DNA from: Glycine soja
Lineage: Eukaryota; Streptophyta; Magnoliopsida; Fabales; Fabaceae
Reading direction: 5' to 3'
DNA: 64,000 nucleotides
Assembly: GCF_004193775.1 (NCBI RefSeq)
Contig: NC_041021.1
Coordinates: 20,800,632-20,864,631 of the forward strand
The position numbers and the translations under genes are program-made. Of the stretch, positions 1 through 10,303 are shown in pieces (positions within the stretch are counted from its first letter, which is position 1; each line of letters opens with the position of its first letter). The notes beneath the pieces are model-generated. The model worked only from the letters and a program-made list of their open reading frames with translations. It did not search any database and was not told the origin of the DNA.

Positions 1-9
1 AATATATAT

Positions 10-205
10 ATTGCATCTCATTCGTCAAAACATAATTTTTCCTAAAAACTAGCATGCATACCAATAACAGTTATATCGCATCCCATTAGTTAAAAACATG
101 ATTTCTCTTGGAAAACCTACATGCACATCAAGGAAAATCATATCGCATCCCATTAGTTAAAAACATCATTTTCTATAAAGGAAAAATCAGCATGCAACAG
201 GGACA
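10..205. repeat. Degenerate tandem repeat, about three 65-67 bp units
   Basis: The word 'gcatcccattagttaaaaac' and variants recur at 13, 78 and 145, giving spacings of 65 and 67 bp, each followed by a similar 'catgattt...gaaaaa' stretch. AT-rich and non-coding; it may be part of the edge LTR. Confidence 0.6.
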
Positions 206-988
206 GACAATTATTCTCATAGCTAAGTTCCCTGACCTTAACTATGGTGTTAACACGGCAAATTTTATAATAAACTCCCCTCACCTATTGTGAGCTACCC
301 ACGGGTCCCTCGTCACGTCACTTGGAGATTTATTTTTCGTCCCCGCTCGTCGGTTCCACATAAGCCTCTCAAGGGAAACCACGAAGGTCAGACCGGGCTT
401 CGTTCTTAACCGAAACTGCGAGGCAAGTTGGAAGATTCTGCTTCGGTTGAAGGATTTCTCTCGGTGTGGGGTTTTAACGGAGAACAATGACAGTTTGTGG
501 TGACTACTAGTGGCTGTGGGTGATGGAGAAAGAGATTGGAATTTCGGAAATGGTTTTGGAAGAAGGAAGGAGAAGAAAATGGCGTTTTTCCAAGGCTGCA
601 CGAAAAGCAAAGGCTGAAACACTCAAGTGTTTCAGCTCGCGGTAAAGGAAGCGCTTCTCACACTCCAGGCGTGGTATTGAAGATCGCAACGGTCAGATTG
701 TGGAAAATTGTTCTGTACATTAGCCGACCCAATTTCGAGAAGATCCAACGGTTAACGAAGGCTGGGGAACATTTTTACCAAGACAGCTTCATCTAGCTTC
801 CTTGAGAAGCTTCATTAAGAGGCTTCCTCGAGAAGCTTCCTCGTAACTTCTTTGAGAAGATTTCTTGAGAGGCTTCTTTGAGAAGCTAGATTCTTATCTA
901 CCCACACCCCTCTATGAACTAAATTAACCTCCTTGAAAATAATTACGGATAAAATAACATAACAAAATAATCAAACATCAAATATAAT

Positions 989-991
<3 letters not shown>

Positions 992-1034
<43 letters not shown>
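992..1034. repeat. (TA)n microsatellite
   Basis: An uninterrupted TA dinucleotide run of about 43 bp, 18 bp from the presumed LTR terminus at 1052. Confidence 0.95.
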
Positions 1035-1040
<6 letters not shown>

Positions 1041-1329
1041 CAGGGTGCTACATACAACACCCCACCAAATGTATAGAACGAGAAATTTTTGATTGAGTAG
1101 ACTTGGAGATCAACTTAGGAGCGTAGGTCACTTGAGCAAACAAACCAACGGCTTACATTCACATTCCAATGAAAGTTAAATAAGCAAAGATGAAATTGTG
1201 AGAGAATGAGAGATAAAGACATCAAATTTATCCATATTATTAGCATTGTGATAATTTTTTACAATAATGGCATAAACTTGAAAATCCTAATGAGTCATTG
1301 GAGACATCTAACAACAATCTTCAAATTGC

Positions 1330-1674
1330 CCCACGCATAGTGTTGCTTGACAATGTCAGAATTCACAACCAATTGTCCTTCTCGAATTTTAGCCAGCCTG
1401 CATCAATTAGACTTTTCACCTTATGTTTCAAGGTCATACAATGCTCAATAGAATGCCCCAGAACTCCTCCATGATAAGCACATGTTGCATTCAAGTTGTA
1501 CCCTCGGGAAAATGGAGGTTGAGGAACCTTTGCTGGGATTATGGCTACCATTGCATTATTCAGTAGATATGGGAGTAAGTTAGCATACGACACCAAAATT
1601 GGGGTGAATTCTACAGGCTTCTTTTCTGGAAAATTCCTTCCCTAGTTGGTGTTTTGGTTCGTGTTAAGGGTGGT
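1330..1674 (-). pseudogene. Gag C-terminal piece with zinc knuckle, fused to the pol C-terminal end (element E)
   Basis: The longest open part (1363-1596) carries a CCHC-like knuckle, CAYHGGVLGHSIEHC, followed by the basic stretch typical of this gag. Gag would package the element RNA. Right after 'KFEKDNW' the sequence becomes the codons VNSDIVKQHYA in another frame. In relic F (9138-9170) and D (62224-62256) the matching motif (VNSDVVKRYYA, VNFDVVKRYYA) is the very end of pol, so the intervening pol has been deleted. The upstream end at 1674 is where the solo LTR cut in; gag continues at 2830. Dead remnant. Confidence 0.75.
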
Positions 1675-2829
1675 TGATGTGCCATCATTTTCTTCCATTT
1701 TCTAAACCCTTTTTGCACCATTTTAATTACTGATTGGTCTTAATTGTCAATTAATTAGGCAGTTTTATTATTTGGGCTCATTTAGCTAATTTGATGTTTT
1801 TAATCTAATTTCAGGAATTAATGAAACATTGGGCTTAATTCGGATTTTGGTTGTGGACTTGAAGAGGGCAAATAAAGCAGCGCTTACCTTAATTAATTTT
1901 TAATTAGGAAATTTCGCAATTTTATTTTATGTGGTTCAGTGTTTATTTCGTTTTGGGCCAGAGTATTGTAATAGGGCCCAGTGACTTTGAGTGACTCTTT
2001 TTAAATAGCAGCCTTGGGATTCGTGAAGGCTATTCTGTTAGACTATTATTCAGAGCTTAGGGTTTATGGTTTTGAAGTTTTTCTGTTCTAATGCTATTGT
2101 TTCGTTCTTAATGCAATTTTCGATTTCCTGCTTCTAATTACAATTTCGTTCTTGTTTCTTCTTCTACTTTCATTTACGTTTCTGTTTTCATTTTCGTTTC
2201 TGTCTCATTTACGTTTCTGTTCATCTACGTTTCTGCTTCATGTTTCATTTACGTTTTCTGTTTGAATCTATGGAAGGCTAAATATTCTGGTGTTGTTTCC
2301 TTCTGAGGACGAAGCCCAACTCTCTTTGAGGTTTCGTTTATAATGTGGTTCCCTGGCAGTTTTCCCTTCACCAGTTAACCCAAATTCGTGAACATTAATC
2401 AGTGCACGTTTCGTGTTTGATTAATTGCCTCTGAGCCTAACTTGCGTTCATGCTTAATGGACGAAGGGCTAACTGGTGTATGTGGTGCCTAATCACGTAT
2501 TGACAACCCTAGGTTGATTTTCGCTTAGTAAATTGAAATAGGGTTGGATTAAGTGGTTACTGTTAGGGACAAATTCACCATAACCCAGGATAAGAGAATG
2601 GCTTCTGAATCAGAGGAAACAACCCACTTTTAATATTATTAGTTTCGTATTCTAGTTTACTTGTTCTGCTCCTTAAATCACAAAACAAACAACCCCCCCC
2701 CCAATCGTTACTGTTACTGCAAGTATATTATGAACAATTGATTTATCATTGCTCGTTGGGAAACGACCTAGGATCACTTCCTAGTTACTGCATTTTCATG
2801 TTTATTTGATTCGGGTACGGCCTCGACCA
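1675..2829 (+). mobile_element. Solo LTR, Athila/Diaspora-like (B subfamily), with 5-bp target duplication
   Basis: A 1155-bp LTR beginning TGATGTGCCATC and ending CGGCCTCGACCA. It matches, in the opposite orientation, the LTRs of element B (30539-31695 and 39686-40814). The flanks 1670-1674 and 2830-2834 are both GTGGT, a perfect 5-bp target site duplication. No PBS or PPT adjoins it; gag of relic E lies on both sides. A TATA-like TTTTTAAATAG occurs near 2005. This is the classic product of recombination between the two LTRs of an inserted element. Confidence 0.93.
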
Positions 2830-3322
2830 GTGGTGTTTGGTATCGGATGTGCAACAGGCGGGTTTTGTGGCTGATTTAGGGGTGGCCTTTGTGGATGATT
2901 GGGTGTTCTTGGCTGATAGGGTGGTGAGTAATGAGAAGGGGTGATATTGGCTAAGTATTGATATTGTTGAGCTGGTGGGAAATTTGGCCATCTAGGAACG
3001 ACAGTCACAGCTTGGGTTCCACCCTCCTTCTTATTCTCTCCATATGCCCCAGGCTTCCTATTCATCAAAGCAGGAAAATCAAATTTGCCTCTTCTCAGAC
3101 TCACTTTGATCCTTTCGCCAGTGAACACTAAATCGGCAAAGCTAGAAGGCATGTAACCCACCATCTTCTCATAGTAGAACACCTGTAACATGTCTACTAT
3201 CATTTTTATCATCTCCCTCTCCATCATTGGGGGCGCTACTTGAGCTGCCAGATCCCTCCACCTTTGGGCGCATTCTTTGAAAGATTCATGCTCCCTCTTA
3301 AGGCTTAACTTTTGCAATGGTT
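2830..3322 (-). pseudogene. Gag core piece (element E)
   Basis: Open on the minus strand from 3317; contains the retrotransposon gag signature region 'KREHESFKECAQRWRDLAAQV' (first 20 residues diagnostic) followed by 'MVDMLQVFYYEKMVGYMP' and a proline/glutamine-rich linker. The homologous piece in the gag at 49315-50100 aligns along its length. The frame is cut at 2830 by the solo LTR; the true gag continues at 1674. On the upstream side it is cut at about 3322 by the LTR remnant, with roughly 170 residues of expected gag missing between the two sides of that insertion. Confidence 0.75.
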
Positions 3323-3430
3323 CAGCCTAAAAAAATATGAATAAGAAGGTAATATAAATGGCAAATAGAATAAAGAAGGATGTTACCCAATATTTCCAAC
3401 AAAGGAAGTGTTGATCCTAGAACCGGAGCT

Positions 3431-3443
3431 CTGATTACCAAAT
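3431..3443 (-). other. Primer binding site (initiator Met tRNA type), altered
   Basis: Minus strand TGGTAATCAGAGC just inside the LTR end; the canonical tRNA-iMet site reads TGGTATCAGAGC, so one A is inserted. The same insertion is present in element H at 42415-42427. Confidence 0.7.
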
Positions 3444-4373
3444 GATATGAACCTTCATTGTACAAAGGCTGATTTAGGATCGTCTAGGATTAAACCTTGA
3501 TGGAAAATGCGGAAATTGATTAAGGAAAGGATGGAAAATAAGGTGGTAAATTTTGTGGGTCTTAATAAGGTGGTTCTTGGCATAAAATGGAATAATGAGA
3601 TGAGAAAATGTAGGTTAAGTGGTGGCTGGACAGAAATATAGAAATGGCAATAACTCAAGCTAAAGGGATCCAAATGAGGTGATTCCAAAACGAGGTGAAA
3701 GGTCTCGTCTTGAAATTCAATTTAGGCTCAAGAATCACTTAATTTGAGTGCGTAAAATGGGAGTTATGGCCACGAGATAATTCTGGGCAGAAGTGGATTT
3801 TCTGGAATTATGGTTTGAAAGAACACGGTTGAAGATGAAAGGAAGGAAAGAATCACTCTTTCCGGCGAGGGCAACACACAAAGGTTGTGAAAGTCCTTTG
3901 ATACAGCCAGGGTGCTCTTGAATCACTCGAGAATTTAGGAGAATCACTCTCACTAAGATAAAAGAGATAAACTCTAATTTTCTGAATAAAACTCAACTTG
4001 TGTTTATTGATAAAATGGTTCAGCTTATATAGAAGCTTTACAGTAGATTTTAGTAATGACCCACTAACCTAGAATTAAAATAACTTAATGCCATTAACCT
4101 AGGGAATTAAAAAAAAACTTAATGGCTGAGTGTAACTGAAATTGTGGCAACCAAAAGTCACCCCCAACAGCCAACAAGTCAGCCACCATTTGGTCTCCCA
4201 AAAGGCTGATGTCTTGGTTGCTAATTGGGCCCTTATTACAACTTGAACTAAACCTAACTAAAGCCCTTTTATTTGATTAACCCAAAATATATTTTTGGTC
4301 AGCCAACTTTACAAGGATTAGGCCATTATTTAGACAAACTAAACACTCTAAAATTGAGACAAAGTGGTGCCAT

Positions 4374-4569
4374 TTAGTCCTCATCCATTTGGGCCATGAT
4401 ACAACTCACAACCTTGGACTTTTCTCCTTGAAACTTGGGCTTGTATTCAAATAGTATGGACAACACTTGTTGAAGACCTTCCTTGGCTTTCCTTGCTCTA
4501 GCCCTTGTCATAGGCCCTCCAAGTCCTTCAAGTGGATCCTTGCCCTTGCTCTTGGTCATGCCCTCATCA
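4374..4569 (-). pseudogene. LTR-encoded pol C-terminal tail (element L)
   Basis: The first 196 bases of the minus-strand LTR are open and encode a tail containing GLGGPMTRARARKAKEGLQQ, ending ...MAQMDED. The 'GPMTRARA' motif is the usual C-terminal extension after integrase in many plant Ty3/gypsy pol proteins. Here, as in element H (48469-48592), it lies inside the LTR, so pol would have read across the 3' LTR border. With no pol upstream it is non-functional. Confidence 0.55.
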
Positions 4570-4890
4570 GATTGCATCAGTTGGGAGGCAAGCCATATGG
4601 TGGGAAGGAATGCATGTTCTAAACTTGCACAGAATAGGGGCCACCCGTACTTCCTAATGCTTCGCCTCCCTGCCCTACCATATCCGAGATTGGAGAATTT
4701 ACTTGATTGAGGCCAGATGGGTGAGTCGGATCCACCTCAGTGGCGATACACTTGGCAACGACTGTAGTCGTGTTGACCTCTATCATTTTCTCATACTCAT
4801 CATGGCTTCCATCATTGTGGTCATTTTCTCTTTCATTGCCTCCATGTCAGCCTTCATCTGCTCTTGCACCTCCTCTATTTCACTCATTAC
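4570..4890 (-). pseudogene. Gag N-terminal piece (element E)
   Basis: Starts with MSEIEEVQEQMKADMEAMKE at about 4887, a methionine- and glutamate-rich predicted coiled coil that opens this gag family. After '...MMSMRK' a frameshift near 4783 ends the frame, and the following residues (EVDPTHPSGLNQVN, GQGGEALGSTGGP) continue in another frame with further stops. It stops at 4570 where the LTR remnant L begins. Gag residues expected between here and the core at 3322 are missing. Confidence 0.7.
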
Positions 4891-6428
4891 TCTAGCTCTA
4901 GCATGTGTTTGGAAAAGGTGCCGTAAAGCACGCTCTTTCCTTATGATTATAAGGATTACGGTTCTGATTTGAAAGAAAGAATGTAATGAGCAATGCATCC
5001 AAATGTGAAAAGAAAAATAAGCATGGATGTATGTGAATGATATATTGTTGAAGTATTGCAATTTTTACACAGGACATTCAGTAGAACATAGGGTCGAATC
5101 AATTCAGATTTTCATTAAAGCAACATGGTTCATCAAATCTTGTTAGAGTCAAAGTGAAATTGGAAATAAAACATGGACATCAATAGTACTCAATTTTGTA
5201 AATTATTTAGCTCAATAATGTGTTGGCAGTAGCCAAAGAAGCTATGCAAACTCGATCCATCTTCTGCCCCAACTTTCGCAAGCTGGTTACTTCCATACTT
5301 GACCTTGACATGATGAAATCCTTTTCTTAAAATCATGTGCTTGGTTCGAACCCATAATTCAAGGAATAGAAATTTTGACTGTTAATACTTCGACAACATA
5401 TCATAGAGATGAATGACTTGGGCACTTATGTTATGCATGACAAATGTAATTATGAGATCGACTTGAGACGCCCAAAGAACCATCATTTCCTGGTTCACAA
5501 TGCATTAGGTACCATGTTCACATGATTTTCAATCATTTTTTTAAGAGAAATGAGTGTTTAATCCCAACATGATTTGTTTATAGCTATCATCATGGTACCC
5601 AACACATGTAACTATGGTGTAAAGTTCATTCTTCATTATGGCTTTCTTTTTGTTCTTTTTTTTGGTTTGTGTTTTCTTTTTTGTTTTTTTTTGCAGAGGA
5701 AAATGCAAGGACCATGTATAAGTGAACATAACATGCGAACAATGAAAATAGAATGTATGCAGTTGGCAAAACAAAAGCATGTTGAATGAAGATGTATGAT
5801 AATGCAATGACTCATGCAAATGCAATGCATGAATATGATAAATGATAAATGCAGGAATGATATGTCCATTACGATGCCATAAAGAGATGCATGATGCGAC
5901 CAAGGAACAAGCCAGAGTGAGTTTGCTATGTGCCCCCCTAATTTAGGAACCTAATGGAAAGGATCCAAAAGTCCCCTTCTAGTGACAACTCCCAAGGGTG
6001 GTTTCATGTAACTTTACTGGCTTCTAGAGATATCATCCTCTTAGGTAATACATTGTGGCAATAGGGACTATCAACGACAATGCATCAAGAAAAGAGGAAA
6101 ACTCTAGATGAGGCTTCATTGTTATCCAACGAGTTAGAGACCCAACATGACCATAGATCGACCTCCACTCCTTATGGCTCACATAGACCCGGGTATAGTG
6201 CCTAATATCTCAACATGTGTGCGAGGTGTAGGTACCATGGGTGCATAGAACAAAAATATTTCTAACTATGAATGTAATAGATAGACAGAGACACACCAAA
6301 CACAACAACATAGCAAAGGTTATATTCAAACATGGACAAAACAAAAGATAAAAGGGAAAAGGGAACAGAAATAAAGAAAAAGGCACGATAAAACATTGCA
6401 CACTGATCAAATGGCTTAACTCTCTAAC
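4891..6428 (-). other. 5' leader of element E
   Basis: About 1.5 kb between the primer site and gag, without any recognisable coding. AT-rich, with T-rich runs at 5645-5695 and repeated ATG/ATGC-rich text around 5790-5890. Long leaders are usual in Ogre/Tat elements. Short open frames here (for example 5541-5903 minus) are low-complexity artefacts. Confidence 0.6.
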
Positions 6429-6447
6429 GTCCCCAGCGGAGTTGACA
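6429..6447 (-). other. Primer binding site of element E
   Basis: Minus strand TGTCAACTCCGCTGGGGAC, two bases inside the LTR end at 6450. It matches the 3' end expected of a tRNA ending GTCCCCAGCGGAGTCGCCA with two differences. Ogre/Tat elements are reported to use tRNA-Arg; I cannot confirm the tRNA identity here. Confidence 0.65.
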
Positions 6448-7369
6448 TTTGTCACAACCTACCCTACGATAGGAGTGCGGGTGAAAAGCCAAAGGAGCGT
6501 CTTCCAAAAAGGAAAACGCGTGGGAGTCACCACCAACGTTTATTCGAGGAAAACATTAGAACAACCAAAAAGAGATCTACGAATTTCGAAAATAAGGGTT
6601 CGGGAGTTGTTTACGCATAGGAAAGGTATTAGCACCCCATGCGCCTGTCACAAGGGACAGCAACCTTTAATCGAGTGTGCGCAATGTGACTTCAAAATTA
6701 TTTATTTTCCCTTTTTATATTTTTATTTTTTTGGGGTCGACAAGGGTGTTGCCCTTGCTCCTACGTATGCTTAGGTGAGATGAGGAATTCAGACCTACAT
6801 AGTTCTTTAAGTCTGAAAGCTTGTGTGTTGAGTTGGTTTTATGCTTTTGAAAGATTCATTTTAGTTGCGAACAAAGAATCGTTTAAGGCATTGGACCTTG
6901 AAACGATGTTTTAAATTTTGAAAAGCGGAAAGAATTGTTAAGGCGTTGGACCTTGGAATCATCTCAAGTGATATTTGATGAAATGAAGTTAGTTATGAGT
7001 TGGTTTTATCTCGGTTTTGTTTATTAACTTTAAGTCTTTTTAATGACAATTTTACTGCACTAGTGATCAGTTATGATTGAACTTTACAAAGAAAAAGAGA
7101 TTGACGATGATAGATGGAGAAGATGAATGTGCACAAAACTACAAATGGGGACCCCTAAGGGTGCATAGATCACATTCAAATCCTAAAAACAAAACTAACC
7201 AACGGTCACATGAAGAACACTGAACAAGGAACGATGTAGGGATTGGTCACAGTTGTGATTTGGCAGCGCATCGGCTTCGTCTCCTCTTCTTTCTTCTTTT
7301 TTTTTCTCTCTTCTCTCAATTCCCTCACCTTCTGAACCTTGGAACCCTTCCTCAGCCTCCCTAGCATGC

Positions 7370-7380
7370 CTATTTATAGG
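7370..7380 (-). promoter_or_regulatory. LTR TATA box
   Basis: Minus strand CCTATAAATAG. It lies 24 bp downstream of the first LTR palindrome (7405-7422), the same spacing as in the two other LTRs of this family. Confidence 0.7.
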
Positions 7381-7404
7381 GAAATGGACACTTGGGGCAA
7401 AGAC

Positions 7405-7524
7405 AGCTTACCCAGGCAAGCTGAAACTTAGTGCTGAAGCAATGAACTCGCCCAGGCGAGTTGGTTTCTTCACCATGAAGTTATTTGGTGGCCCAGCTGA
7501 GCCAGAGGCTAGCCTGGGCGAGCT
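7405..7524. promoter_or_regulatory. Cluster of GC-rich palindromes in LTR promoter
   Basis: Three units: AGCTTACCCAGGCAAGCT at 7405-7422 (one arm mismatch), AACTCGCCCAGGCGAGTT at 7445-7462 (8-bp arms, perfect), and a partial GGCTAGCCTGGGCGAGCT at about 7507-7524. All are upstream of the TATA box on the minus strand. The related LTRs have a single AGCTCGCCCAGGCGAGCT-type unit. Confidence 0.75.
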
Positions 7525-7708
7525 AAGGTCCAGTAAAATCAAGGAAAAGACCCTTTTGCCCCCCTTTTTTTGGTATTTTTGCATTCTAGATCAAAACGCT
7601 GAATGATCCTCTATGTCGCACTGTAACTGGCGTTCAACACCGTAAGTCGACTAGCAAGGATCAAAAGATCAACGAACGATAGTCTCCAGACGAAGTTAGG
7701 GTATGACA

Positions 7709-9137
7709 ATATCTTACCTAATTAAGTGACTAAACATGTTCAACATTTCAAAAATTAAAAAAGAACATAGCCTAACCCTTGTGGCATTTCACCGAACACT
7801 TGGTGTGCACATGTTTAAGCATGCAAAAATGAGGATTCGAGCATAGTCAAACAAAGCAAAAAGGTAAACCAACAAGGATGCCCTACTATGATTCAAACCA
7901 ACACACTTTTACACAAAAAGAAACAACCAAACAGCCATCATCTACATTGCATTTTCCCTTCAAAAAGAAAGAACAAATCATCAAACATAACAAGAAGAAA
8001 ATGAAACTTTCAAGCTGAAGATGATTCTTACTTGGATGAGATGAAAGGAATGCAAAAGATTTGAAGGGAATGTGCACTTAGATGATTTGATGTTGCTGCC
8101 AAAATGGATGCCTTGTGGGTTTTGAGTGATGAAGCTTTGAAATTTTGGAGAAAATGGGGGTGAAATCTGATTTGACCCCTTATTTAAGCTGTTGTCTGCA
8201 CTGGCTTGCCTAGGCGAGTTAAAATTAATTTTCTTTTTTTTATTTTTTTTATGAAAAACCTAGGCAAATTACGTATCAATCCTAATTTTTCTTTGGGGGT
8301 GAAAAACCTTTTTATTTTATATATTGTTTTTTTATAAGCCTTATAATTACGTATAAATCATAGGCAAAAAAATGAGATAATTCAAAATGAAAAATGAACA
8401 AATACCAACACGCAACAGAAAGCATAAAGCATAAAATTAAAGAGCAAAGTTTAGAGATACTAGGTTACCTCCTAGGAGTGCTTCTTTAACGTCTTTAGTC
8501 GAACGCATGATTGTAGCCGAGGCTTCGCCATCTCATCCTTCCTAATTCTTTTCTTCGATCGTGAGCAAATTTGATCATGGACTTAGCACCTGTTGGCACC
8601 TACTCTAATGCCTTGAAAAAGAGAATGTTAACACGCAAATGTTTAAAATGCTATGACATGCTTACATCGCCTTTCCTATCTGCCTCTAGGTCTACCCAAG
8701 GCTCACGCATGGCGCCTATCACAACCCAAAATGACTCTTCCTTTTTTCTTTGCAAAACTTTTAGAGATGATAAGATGCAATTGCATGCATGTTTGTATTG
8801 AACATTCATTTAGTGCAACAATTAACCAAGCGATTTTGTTCAATTTTACTCAACACTTACACTGACAAACGTGTCGAACGAGCGACTTTTAATCAGGCAG
8901 ATTCGGCCATTGGCTCTGGAGTGTAGGTTATGTGAGCGAGCAATGCGGGAGCGTACATTCGTACCCAACAACGATAAAAAGTGCAAAAGACACACATTTA
9001 GAGAGAGAGAGGTACAAAACACCAATCCATATTTATTAACATTGTGATTTATTGTTTACAATGATAGCCTAAAACATAAAAATCCTAATGAGTCCTTGGG
9101 GAGGCCCAAACAGCGAGCCTTTAAACTGCCCCAAGCA
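7709..9137 (-). other. Region downstream of pol in element F; no coding seen
   Basis: Minus-strand 3' region of relic F. The parts near 7720-7830 and 8040-8220 resemble, in the same order, the stretch 60140-61540 downstream of integrase in element D. It holds a TATA-like CTTAAATAAGG (8178-8188) and a palindrome-like GGCTTGCCTAGGCGAGTT (8203-8220). It is cut at 7709 by the LTR of E. If F once carried the extra frame seen in D (58204-59454), that part is gone. Short open frames here are not supported. Confidence 0.55.
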
Positions 9138-10300
9138 TTATGCATAGTATCGCTTGACAACATCAGAATTCACAGGCGAAGGCAGCTCTTCATCATCCAT
9201 GTTCATGAGTAATAGTGCTCCACCCGAGAAAGCCTTCTTACCACAAAAGGTCCTTCATAGTTCGGGGCCCATTTCCCTCTATGATCTTTCTGAACATGAG
9301 AAACTTTCTTCAAAGTAAGTTCCCCCTCGCTGAACTCACACGGGCACACCCTTTTGTCGAATGCGCTCTTTATTCAGCTCTAATATAGCCGCTCATGACT
9401 CATGGCGGCCAATCTCTATCCCTCAATAAGATTTAACTGGTCAAAATGAGTATGGGCCCATTCCGCTTCTTCCAATCCTGACTCCACTAGAATTCTTAAA
9501 GAGGGAATCTCCACCTTGAAAGGGAGCACAACTTCCATCCTATACACCAAAGAGAACGAGGTTGCCCCAGTAGAAGTGCGTATAGAAGTTCAATAACCAT
9601 GCAATGTGAAGGGTAGCATTTCATGCCAATCCTTGTATGACATTGTCATCTTCTGACCAATTTTCTTGATGTTTTTTTTGGTGGCCTCAACTGCCCCATT
9701 CATCTTGGGTCGATAAGGTGTTGCATTATGGTGTTGGATTTTGAAATCCTCACACATTTCCTTCATCATCTTGTTGTTCAAATTGGTGGCATTATCGGTG
9801 ATGATCTTCCTGGGCAACCCATATCTACAAATTATTTCATTCTTGATGACCCTGACCACCACCTTCCTAGTCACATTAGCATATGAGGCCGCTTCCACCT
9901 ATTGGGTGAAGTAATCAATTGCGACTAAGATGAAACAATGCCCATTTGAAGCCTTGGGTTTGATAGCCCCAATCACATCTATGCCCCACATTGAAAACGA
10001 CCATGGTGCTGACAACACATTCAACGACATAGGTGGAGCATTAACATTATCCGCAAAGGCTTGGCACTTATGGCACTTCCTCACGTGAACACAACAATCA
10101 TTTTCCATGGTGATCCAGTAATATTCGGCTATCAGAATCTTTCGGGCTATGGCATGCCCATTGGCATGGGTGCCAAAGGATCCTTCATGTACGTCCAATA
10201 GTATCTGCTCGGCCTCATTCGTAGTCACACACCGAAGCAATACCATATCATGGTTTCTTTTATATAGGACATCCCCACTCAGGAGGAAACTGGCTGCCAA
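9138..10300 (-). pseudogene. Integrase domain (element F)
   Basis: Integrase would insert the element's DNA copy into the host chromosome in the nucleus. Visible in order: the zinc-binding HHCC domain (THANGHAIARKI ... CHKCQ), the catalytic core with 'MWGIDVIGA' (first Asp), 'IITDNATNL' (second Asp) and 'NGAVEA' (Glu), and the C-terminal part ending VNSDVVKRYYA at 9138. The frame is open in 10300-9899 and 9898-9590. It is broken by a stop where family members read TKWVEA, another just after ALHGY, and a later frameshift. Compared with D (62224-63385) most residues are conserved, but this copy is dead. Confidence 0.85.
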
Positions 10301-10303
10301 CCT

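Larger units (their letters stand above)
1..1052 (-). repeat. Probable partial LTR at the window edge
   Basis: Read on the minus strand, this stretch starts with TGTAGCACCCTGATATG at 1052, which looks like the TG-start of a plant LTR, then runs through a TA microsatellite and a stretch (about 780-950) with repeated 'cttctcaaggaagc' words also found in the H-type LTRs at 41785-42060. The inner edge abuts the end of Ogre-like relic E. The other end is outside the window, so neither length nor target duplication can be checked. Open frames here (for example 281-622 minus) match nothing I recognise and are not called as genes. Confidence 0.35.
3326..4569 (-). mobile_element. LTR plus leader remnant of a chromovirus-like element ('L')
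   Basis: Minus-strand LTR from TGATGAGGGC (4569) to TTCATATCA (3443), 1127 bp, followed after two bases by TGGTAATCAGAGC, an initiator-Met-type primer site with one inserted A, then about 100 bp of leader to roughly 3326. A TATA-like TATATAAGC lies near 4026-4034. No target duplication is found; the leader side is truncated into the gag of E, so the rest of the element was lost. The LTR belongs to a different family from the H-type LTRs but has the same primer-site form. Confidence 0.65.
1053..7708 (-). mobile_element. Ogre/Tat-like Ty3/gypsy relic 'E', interrupted and internally deleted
   Basis: Minus-strand order: 5' LTR (7708 to 6450), primer binding site (6447 to 6429), leader (6428 to about 4890), gag pieces (4887-4570, 3322-2830, 1674-1370), a fused stub of the pol C-terminus (about 1369-1330), then a 3' tail to about 1053. 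Protease, RT, RNase H and most of integrase are missing, so it cannot be autonomous. Two later insertions split gag: the LTR remnant 3326-4569 and the solo LTR 1675-2829. No 3' LTR is visible. The gag matches the giant Ogre/Tat-type family of legumes as I remember it; a library search would settle the name. Confidence 0.75.
6450..7708 (-). repeat. 5' LTR of element E (Ogre/Tat-like)
   Basis: 1259-bp LTR; minus strand begins TGTCATACCCTAAC and ends GGTTGTGACA, so it has TGTC...GACA inverted termini. It matches the LTRs at 25463-27222 and 53612-55221. A primer site follows it, and no polypurine tract precedes it (flank 7709-7713 is ATATC), so it is a 5' LTR. It holds a TATA box (7370-7380) with palindromes upstream of it. 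It cuts off the 3' region of relic F at 7709. Confidence 0.85.

Noticed and set aside
281..689. Overlapping open frames on the minus strand near the left edge (113 and 60 residues) as a host gene
   Set aside because: No recognisable domain, two frames overlap, and the surrounding sequence looks like LTR; not supported.
5541..5903. 120-residue open frame rich in His, Tyr and Lys
   Set aside because: Low-complexity text in the leader of E, including a poly-Lys run from a T-rich tract.
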